From Amblyomma americanum (Eukaryota > Arthropoda > Arachnida > Ixodida > Ixodidae), in the NCBI RefSeq assembly GCF_052857255.1, contig NC_135504.1, positions 132,544,929 to 132,608,928 of the forward strand: DNA of 64,000 nucleotides, read 5' to 3'. How positions within the stretch are numbered: the first letter of the stretch is position 1; every line of letters begins with the position of its first letter. The notes under the pieces were generated by a model that was not told the origin of the DNA, ran no database searches, and worked only from the letters and a program-made list of their open reading frames with translations. The translations under genes were made by a program, and so were the position numbers. Positions 57,418 through 64,000 of the stretch are shown here, one piece after another.

Positions 57418-57894
57418 TGTTCATAATCAGGGATGATCGAATTAGCTTAGACTTGAAGAAGGAACGGACTAAGCTAGTGAAGGACAAGTCCATTACCAAG
57501 TTAGCATTAAGAGGGAAAATAGAGTAATTCAGGATATCGCTGCCGAACCAATATTCACTTTAACTGAGGAAGGCGATCTTAATTTGCAAACAATGAACGA
57601 TAATCTGACAGCTGTCATTACGGAGTGAGCAGTAGAAGCAGGCGGTAGACGGTTCAAGAGGAAACCTGCAAGCTATCTCAGGAGACAAAAGATCTGATTA
57701 AGAAGCGCCAAACCATGAGGGGGCCTAACCCCACAAATAGAATAGATCTAGCAGAGCTATCGAAGTTATTAAACAAGTGCAAGGTAACCGACAGAAGGAA
57801 GTTTAATATGGAGACAATCGCGCATGCCCTTAAGAATGGAGGCAGCCTAAATGTGGTGAAGAGGAAACTCATTATTGCTAACGTGTCATACCTG

Positions 57895-58515
57895 CAATCA
57901 AACTCTCAGCTCTTGAAACCGTTCAATATACTTGTTATTGAGTTATTGAGCTATACAGGTTTACGTTAGCACGAAAATATTATATTAGTCAAAATCGCGG
58001 AAGCAATACCCTTACCGACTTGCCAGACAATGCTTAGCCAATTCAGTATGCACCACCACGTCTGCCTCATTTTGGAAAATATCTACCTGCCGGACTAATT
58101 ATGGTCTACAAATGCTGCATGATCTGTACGACGTATGCTAAATGACTATATAAATCAAGGTATCGACATTTAAAAACTGCAACTTTGTGATCTTGTCGCC
58201 ATGTTCATCCGCTGAATATTTGTTATTTTGTGTAGGATGTCATATGCACTCAAGTAGTGCAGTGTGATGTGCTTATTTTAATAAGTTTAATGTTTGTACC
58301 ACTTGCTACTGTCCCATTTTTATTGCATTATATATTGTTTTATACTGACTGAGCTAGCTTCGTCCTAGGACATTGGCTTTTGTGCTTTTCTTGCTGCTGC
58401 TGCCACAGCCTGATAATAGGTGCCAAGGGTAACTCAAGCCATGCGTGGACGGCTTTTCCCTTGGCTCCTTTTTTCACAGTATAGTAAGAAAAAATAAATA
58501 AATAATGAATGAATA
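57895..58515. mobile_element. Insert within the RTE element
   Basis: RTE coding sequence breaks off after about 57890 and resumes at about 58515 with no overlap. The insert is AT-rich and ends with aaaataaataaataatgaat, a simple-repeat tail like those of retrotransposed sequences. No domain is recognisable, and target duplications are not clear. Confidence 0.5.
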
Positions 58516-60055
58516 ATGAAAGAGAACAGGAGGGCAATGTCATTATCAACATGAATCAGATAGTAAAAGAAGCCGAAGAGTTCTATACAAATCTATACAG
58601 CAGCAAATGTAATCCGAACGTCAATGAGATAGACAGTAGCCCACACTAATGCGTCGTCCTGCCAGCAACGAAAAAGGAAGTAAAGAAAGCCTTAAGAGCA
58701 ATGGGAAGGGGAAACGCAGCTGGGGAGGATCAGGCAACAGCAGATCTGTTAAAGACTGGAAAGCAGATAATGCTAGAAAAACTAACCACCCTGTATACGC
58801 TATGTCTTATGACCTCGACCGTACCGGAAGCAAACTTTATGTTAAATCATAAAAAAGGAGAGGCAAAGGACTTGAAAAATTATAGGCCGATCATCTTACT
58901 CTCCGTTGCCTGCAAGATATTTACTAAGGTGATCACTAATAGAGTCAGGACAACCTTAGACTTCAATAAACCAAATGATCAGGCAGGCTTTCCTATAAGA
59001 TACACCACAGTATTTAAGATTCAGACTATCAATCAGGTGTAAGAAAAATGCGCAGAATACAACAAGCAACCATATATATAGCTTTCATTCATTATGATAA
59101 ATCGCTTGAGTCGGTGGAAATCTCAACAGGCATACAGGCATTGCGGACTCAGGGTTTCGAAGAGACTTATCTCAAAATACTAGAAGCTATATAGAGGAAA
59201 ATGGCATCCCGCTGGGACCGTTGGTATGAATCCATCTTTGGGCCAGCGTGAACTTTCGGACGCACCAACGTAGACAGACACATTGAAACACGAAACACCA
59301 TAGCTACTGTAGTTTTCCATAAAGTAAGCAAGAATATACCAATAAGGAATGGCGTTAGGCAAGGTGACACATTCTCGCCAATGCTATCCCCCTCCCCTGT
59401 CTGCAGAATGTATTTTGAGGCATGAATTGGGAACATTTGGGGATAAGAGTTTATAGAGAATACCTAAATAATCTGTGATTCGCTGATGATATTGCCTTAC
59501 TGGGTCAGTCTAGAGGTGAACTGCAAATCATGATCAATAAGTGAGACAGGCTGAGCAGAAGGGTGAGTCTAAAAACTAACATGCAAAAACCAAAGTAATG
59601 TTCAACCGCTTATTGGCCTAGCAGGAGAACAGCTGTTCACAATTGGCAGCGAGGTGCTGAAAGTGGTAAAGGAATACGTCCACTTAGAACAATTAGTCAA
59701 AGCTGATCCGGATGATCAGGGGGAAATAACTAGAGGTTTATGAATGGGGTGGAGTGCATATGGCAGGTTCTCTCAGATCATGAATGGCAGTTTTCCAATA
59801 TTCCTCAAGAGAAAACTGTACAACAGCTGTATCTGACCGGTACTCACCTACAGGGCACAAACACGTTGGCTAACGAAAAAGTCCCAGCGGGCCATGGAAA
59901 GGAAAATACGTGTAACGTTGAGAGACCGGAAGTGGGCAGATTGGGTGAGGGAGCAAACGCGCGTTAATGATATCCTAGTCGAAATAAAGAGGAAGGAATG
60001 GGCGTGGCCACGGCATGCAATGCGAAGGCGAGATTACTGCCGGTCCTTAAGGGTA

Positions 60056-60203
60056 TTTAAGGGAAGAAACAGCGCAATGAAACACGGACACACGAAGAAC
60101 GGACACATACGAGCGCTCGTGTGTGTCCGTTCTTCGTGTGTCCGTGTTTCATTGCGCTGTTTCTTCCCTTAAATGCATTACCAACTAGCCCGGAACCTTG
60201 CTC
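60056..60203 (+). mobile_element. Palindromic insertion element PalA, copy 2
   Basis: Almost identical to the element at 39072-39224: the same arms (ttaagggaagaaacagcgc…), a shorter and more symmetrical centre (acgagcgctcgt), and the same 31-bp tail ending ccggaaccttgctc. It is flanked by tccttaagggta at 60044-60055 and 60204-60215, a 12-bp duplication of the RTE sequence it entered. The two copies have different flanks, so this unit has moved. Confidence 0.9.
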
Positions 60204-60482
60204 TCCTTAAGGGTAACGGAGTGGATTTCAAGAGGATGCAGGCGTAGCAGGGAGCGGCAGAAGTTTCGGTGGGCGGATGAGATCAAGAAGTTTGCAGGTA
60301 TAGGCTGGACGCAGCTTGCAAATGACAGGGTTAATTGGAGAGACATGAGAGAGGCCTTTGCCCTGCTCTGGGTGTAGCCAGGCTGATGATGATGATGATG
60401 AATCAGGCATGTTCGCAGCTTGCTACGCTATCAACCGATTATTATCGACCAGCTAAGTCGTGCAGGACAAGTTTCTCCTCAC

Positions 60483-60726
60483 ATCCTTTGAACGCCCCTG
60501 GTCCTCTTGGGCTGCCGAGCAAACTCTTGGCGAACGACGTTGAATATCCAACGAGCAGTTCTTCGTCGGAGGCGACGTTCCTTAGCGTGCGGTAGATGTC
60601 TCCGTTGACGAGCAAGGCCACGAGGTTTTGTCTGCGCTTGCTGGGCGAGTAGTTCACGTCGTTCATCCAGTGGTTGCGCCCTTGCGGGCGGCCATCTCCC
60701 ACGAAGAACTCTCGACATCGGCGCAC
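60483..60726 (-). CDS. PRDM-like gene, PR/SET domain second half
   Basis: The exon starts after a gcgcag acceptor at 60727 and ends at the likely donor ggat|gtgagg (GT at 60482-60481). It encodes FFVGDGRPQGRNHWMNDVNY, then QNLVALLVNGDIYRTLRNV and EELLVGYSTSFAKSLL. The order (F-[IV]-x-G, NHWM-x-x-VN, QNLVA, EELLV-x-Y) is the signature of PR/SET domains of PRDM-family histone methyltransferases. It begins in phase 0, as needed to follow the exon at 62177. In many PRDM proteins this position reads WY; here it is GY. Whether it methylates histones cannot be judged. Confidence 0.8.
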
Positions 60727-61025
60727 CTGCGCAACGCAAAGGTTAAACCGTCTAAACGCTCAAGTCAAATTCTTTCGCTACCGTGCTCACGTGAAACAAC
60801 GGATGCAAAAAAAAACGTGGCGTAAATTTTATGTGCTCGAAAAAGGGCCAGTATTTCGTGTTATAATCTTATACCTCTGTTAAATGGGCATTTTGAAGGC
60901 CCTCGAACCGACAACTCAACCCAGTTAAGGCCACTGAGCATTATTACACGGATGGTTTCTGTGGCCATCAAGACAAAGTAAGCGTGCAGTGTACCCTGTT
61001 ATTGTTACCGAAGTACCAGAAGACC

Positions 61026-61260
61026 GCCCACCGCCTGCGAGCACGCGCGGATTGACCCGGTTACTGCAGGCATGCGCGCAGCCTGCCGGGTACCTTGCGC
61101 CATCTGGCGCCGTCAGGTTGATTTGCGCATGTGCACTGGCTTGGCGTGGGCTCCCGGTACAAGTCCACGGAGCAGCATAGAACTCTGGATAGCTCTGGAG
61201 CGGTTGCCGTGTGCACTCTCGGACGCGATCGCATGCAGCAATGCGTATTGGAATAAAACC
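61026..61260 (+). repeat. Intronic repeat, second copy, with aataaaa end
   Basis: Same ordered blocks as 54415-54545 in the opposite orientation relative to the host gene: gcctgccgggtacc, gcgccatctggcgccgtcag and gtgggctcccgg. It continues to attggaataaaacc near 61250, a poly(A)-signal-like end, so it may be a retroposed short element. Confidence 0.6.
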
Positions 61261-61311
61261 AGGGCAGTATCAATTTTGAAAATATGGGACTAAACAATGT
61301 GTAACTTATAT

Positions 61312-61332
61312 TGATGATGATGGTGATGATGG
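61312..61332. repeat. GAT trinucleotide microsatellite
   Basis: Short gatgatgatggtgatgatgg run. Confidence 0.85.
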
Positions 61333-61339
61333 TAACATT

Positions 61340-62176
61340 TTATGTCGCAAAGGTTTTAGAGGCCGAATATTGCCATGAAACAAGTATAATGGTCCACTGA
61401 CAACTTATTTTTGGGATAAAAAAGGACTGCTCGGGCTACCAAACACTACCGCGCGAATAGTGCCATTGTCAGCGATGTAGAACAACCAACTCCAGCTTTC
61501 CAAAAAGTGCATGAATGCTATCGCATTCAGCTTGCTCAAGATAATGGACTTCATTTCAAGAGTAATTAATATTCCTCCAACTAATCGATATTTCTTTTTT
61601 AACCTTTTTAACTTAGCATTCAGCTTACGCTGAAGCTACCTGCTTGGTCTGCGAGTGCGACTCTTGTACGGTGCGACTCTTGAAGGAAAATAAAAAGGCC
61701 CCTAATGATGGATCTGGTGATTCAACGATGTCCGATGGTTTTGTCGCATGTTTTGCGAGCCAATAAATTTTGGCAAAATAGTGAGCAACTGATAATCATA
61801 GATGAACATCGTTATACAATTTTTCTCTTTCATCTAACGTTATAATAACGCGGCCTGTCAGTAATATATAATGACGTTAGAAAGAGCGCATGTTCTTTGA
61901 ATCCTCGATATGCTGTTTGCAACTGTTATCATCCGCTGCCATCTTTCCCTCTCACACAACAATAGCACGTATTTCAGCATAATCTGTCCCCACGAAAATA
62001 ACTCAAGTCGAATGCACTTGCAAGTAAGGGACAGATTGGCAATGTGAGCAGCATGGTGCAATTACAGCCCAACTGTTTCGAACGTTGTCCACAAGAGAAT
62101 TTACAACCTCTGTCTCAGTGTTCTACGCATTGGCCGGACAAGTTTAGGTGCAGCCGTCATTTTCGATGCAGTCCAC
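61340..62176. other. Intron of the PRDM-like gene, no other gene recognised
   Basis: AT-rich intronic DNA; no element or exon supported. Confidence 0.45.
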
Positions 62177-62326
62177 CTTGACTCCGTGATAAGTGCCGAA
62201 GTGCAGTCCCTTGGGCAGTGCCTTCAACGTCAACACTCCCACCGGGACACCCTCGACTGTGGACGTGCCCGAGGCCAGGAACTCGAATATGTTCTTACTG
62301 ACGAGACTGGCGTCTTCCGATATCAC
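62177..62326 (-). CDS. PRDM-like gene, PR/SET domain first half
   Basis: The exon lies between an acceptor (ataacatacgcag, AG ending at 62327) and a donor (gtcaag|gtggac, GT at 62176-62175). It is exactly 50 codons, phase 0 at both ends. It reads ISEDASLVSKNIFEFLASG, then VGVLTLKALPKGLHFGTYHG. The last part matches the start of PR/SET domains (GxGVF…LPxGxxFGPYxG). Unspliced, the frame ends 11 codons on at 62144. The segment usually found between FGPYxG and the FxDG motif is shorter here than in most relatives, so a small intervening exon is possible. Confidence 0.7.
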
Positions 62327-62749
62327 CTGCGTATGTTATTCCGCCGTGTTCACCAGCCGCTGTACAGCAAACTGTGGGCTCACACACACATCAAATTTTG
62401 CAGCATGAGCTGTTAGCGTGTGCAGTGTTTGGCGCCGTAATCACGGTCATCATCCCGGCGCCAGTTTGCGAGTAAGTGACCGGTAGGGCCCAAAAAGAAC
62501 GCGCACGTGAAAACGGGTTCACTCGTGCAGCCCGCCAGAAGAGCGAAGTTTGCGTTTGTGAAGTGCAGTGCATACAGAACCGGCTGAAGTTTGTGGCCGC
62601 CAAAAAGGCACGAAACCTTGTACACGGCGTGGTGAATAAGTGATATATAACACATAAATTGGCGGGAACTATGACTTGGTAGATTATTTGGCTCGCACAT
62701 GAGATAATGAATTTCCGGACTGAGTGTCGCGTTCAAGCAAGTATCGGCT

Positions 62750-63032
62750 TGTTTTTGAAATATTCTAGACGTTTTTTTAAACCCATTTACATCACCGACT
62801 TACTTCATATTTACACTTTAATCCGATTTACATCATGCATATCACGAAAAAGCAATCGAATACATTCGAACCTGTTTAGAGCGAAACTGCTTTTAGCGAT
62901 ATAACGAATATAACGAAGCAATGACAATTCCCTTTGGAAGTTCGGTAAACAAGGGCTGCTCTAAAGTAACTATGGCTATAACAAAGTAACCGCCGGGCCC
63001 CTTAAACTTCGTTACAACGAGGTTTAACTGTA
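62750..63032. repeat. Possible dispersed repeat ending acgaggtttaactgta
   Basis: Contains several gatataacgaa/cgttacaacgaggttt phrases of a kind I associate with common arthropod dispersed repeats. The other end is not clear and no duplication was found. Confidence 0.3.
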
Positions 63033-63602
63033 TGCCTTAAGAAAACCTTTTGCTACCGTGAGGAAAGGAGGCATCGGAGTAGAGTGTTGCCTAATTCTGC
63101 GACGAGAGCTATATTTGGTAAATGCAAAGACATTCTTTCCAGTTAGGATAGGGAACGAATGAAACTCTGGGGACGCTCCGGTCACCTGCAAAGCTTTAAA
63201 GCTACAGCTTATACTGCAACTTATTGGAGTGTTTGCGGCAGTTTCTTTGAAATTGTGAGTTACTCAAGCGCCATATTCGGAGTGCGGGCTGCTACAGCCG
63301 TACACACAACATGGTGGCCACAATGCAATAACGTCACGTCACGTGACCATATCTCAGCCAATCAACGAATTTTATGACAGCTGTGACGGATTCGACTCCT
63401 TACGTAAACACTAATGCCCTCGCATTGATATTTGGCCGCATATACTCCTTCAATTAACGACTGCCGTCATCCGCGATGCGGTGCCAGCGCATTACAGCTT
63501 GATTAGTTCATTCTCGGCCGCGATTGCGCCTTTTATAAATAGAGAGCACTTGCCAAAGCACGATAAAAAGGTATTGTAAACGTCCGTGTATGCTTCACTT
63601 AC

Positions 63603-63664
63603 CTCACGCTCCACGTCGGCCAATGCTGCGTCAGCACTCGCAGCCGATCCGCTTCCATCGCAAG
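63603..63664 (-). CDS. PRDM-like gene, candidate upstream exon
   Basis: Very good splice sites on the minus strand: acceptor aatcctgtcttccag (AG ending at 63665) and donor cgtgag|gtaagt (GT at 63602-63601). The 62-bp exon is open in the frame CDGSGSAASADAALADVERE and ends in phase 0, matching the start of the exon at 62326. It begins two bases into a codon, so an earlier exon must lie beyond the window or be unrecognised. The sequence is low-complexity and acidic, with no domain. Confidence 0.55.
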
Positions 63665-64000
63665 CTGGAAGACAGGATTTCAGGCATATTTTAGATGGTT
63701 CAGTATCGCAAGCGTAGCAGCTGTGTTGGTGAATGACTTATCGTGACAGTAAAAAGGCCAGATCCCTCTAAAGAATCTGTTAATATCACAGTATGTCATT
63801 ACTGAAGCAGCCGTAAATACATATGCAGCTCAAAAATCCAGAAATTCACTACTGCCAGCGACATTTTACTGGATGCGGGTCCAAGGAAAATAATACTTTG
63901 GTGAAGGCGCATGACCAAACACATGACTAAAGTTGCGGGGAAACGTATATACTGCCGGCCTCAAAAGTTTCCTGCATGCGTGTTCTCGGAAAAAAAAAAT
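63665..64000. other. Probable intron, no gene recognised
   Basis: AT-rich DNA to the window edge; the PRDM-like gene probably continues to the right. Confidence 0.4.

Larger units (their letters stand above)
57418..60400 (+). pseudogene. RTE-type LINE, degenerate, antisense in an intron
   Basis: From the left: a linker (RISLDLKKERTKLVKDKSI is similar in style), then RIDLAELSKLLNKCKV and ALKNGGSLNVVKRKL (to about 57890). A foreign insert follows to about 58515, then EQEGNVIINMNQIVKEAEEF. The reverse transcriptase has KDLKNYRPIILLSVACKIF, FIHYDKSLESVE, in which a catalytic Asp position is His, RNGVRQGDTFSP, and an intact FADDIALL box (59479-59502). The C-terminal part has AYGRFSQIMNGSF and RKIRVTLRDRKWADWVREQT. 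A tgatgatgatgatgatgaat tail ends it. It is 5'-truncated and full of stops. A palindromic element interrupts it at 60056. Confidence 0.85.

Overview
The window is nuclear DNA of an arthropod, most probably a metastriate hard tick (Ixodidae). This is inferred from several copies of a tRNA-headed SINE that I recognise as the tick 'Ruka' type, from tick-style RTE and RNase-H-bearing LINEs, and from a Ty3/gypsy element, all embedded in intron-rich, gene-poor DNA. There are no bacterial operons, no rRNA and no intact tRNA gene.

Layout. (1) Positions 1-31804 are one uninterrupted satellite array with a 137-bp monomer (about 232 copies). Blocks of many monomers are repeated at fixed offsets (about 2467, 4231 and 10648 bp), so the array has a mosaic higher-order structure. 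It stops abruptly at 31804. (2) Positions 31805-43080 are a graveyard of small repeats: SINE fragments, a 552-bp TTAA-flanked MITE, LINE 3' ends, a degenerate hammerhead-ribozyme-like motif, and a 153-bp palindromic insertion inside a SINE. A candidate two-exon gene fragment lies at 40496-41373. (3) Positions 43083-51528 are a decayed Ty3/gypsy LTR retrotransposon. Its gag is split by an antisense LINE (43698-47220), and its pol is split by a second palindromic element. A related LTR lies at 52995-53352. (4) Positions 53796-63664, minus strand, hold a split gene that no single ORF reveals. It has a PR/SET domain over two exons (62326-62177 and 60726-60483), a C2H2 zinc-finger exon (56881-56716) and a final exon with more C2H2 fingers and two AT-hooks (54273-53796). 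A further small exon (63664-63603) fits upstream in frame. The splice between the last two exons exactly completes a zinc finger. Its introns hold an antisense RTE LINE, two palindromic elements and a repeated module.

How the parts relate. The only convincing host gene is the PRDM-like PR/SET + C2H2 + AT-hook gene, presumably a chromatin or DNA-binding regulator. Everything else is satellite or mobile DNA. The least familiar element class is a set of four palindromic insertions (39072-39224, 49988-50149, 56162-56314, 60056-60203). Each has 45-57 bp arms, a short non-palindromic tail and flanking target-site duplications. Three share a tail motif although their arms differ. One carries half of a hammerhead-like core that is also present at 37474-37507, which suggests a link to Penelope-like retroelements. 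All boundaries and family names come from reading by eye; no database search was run.
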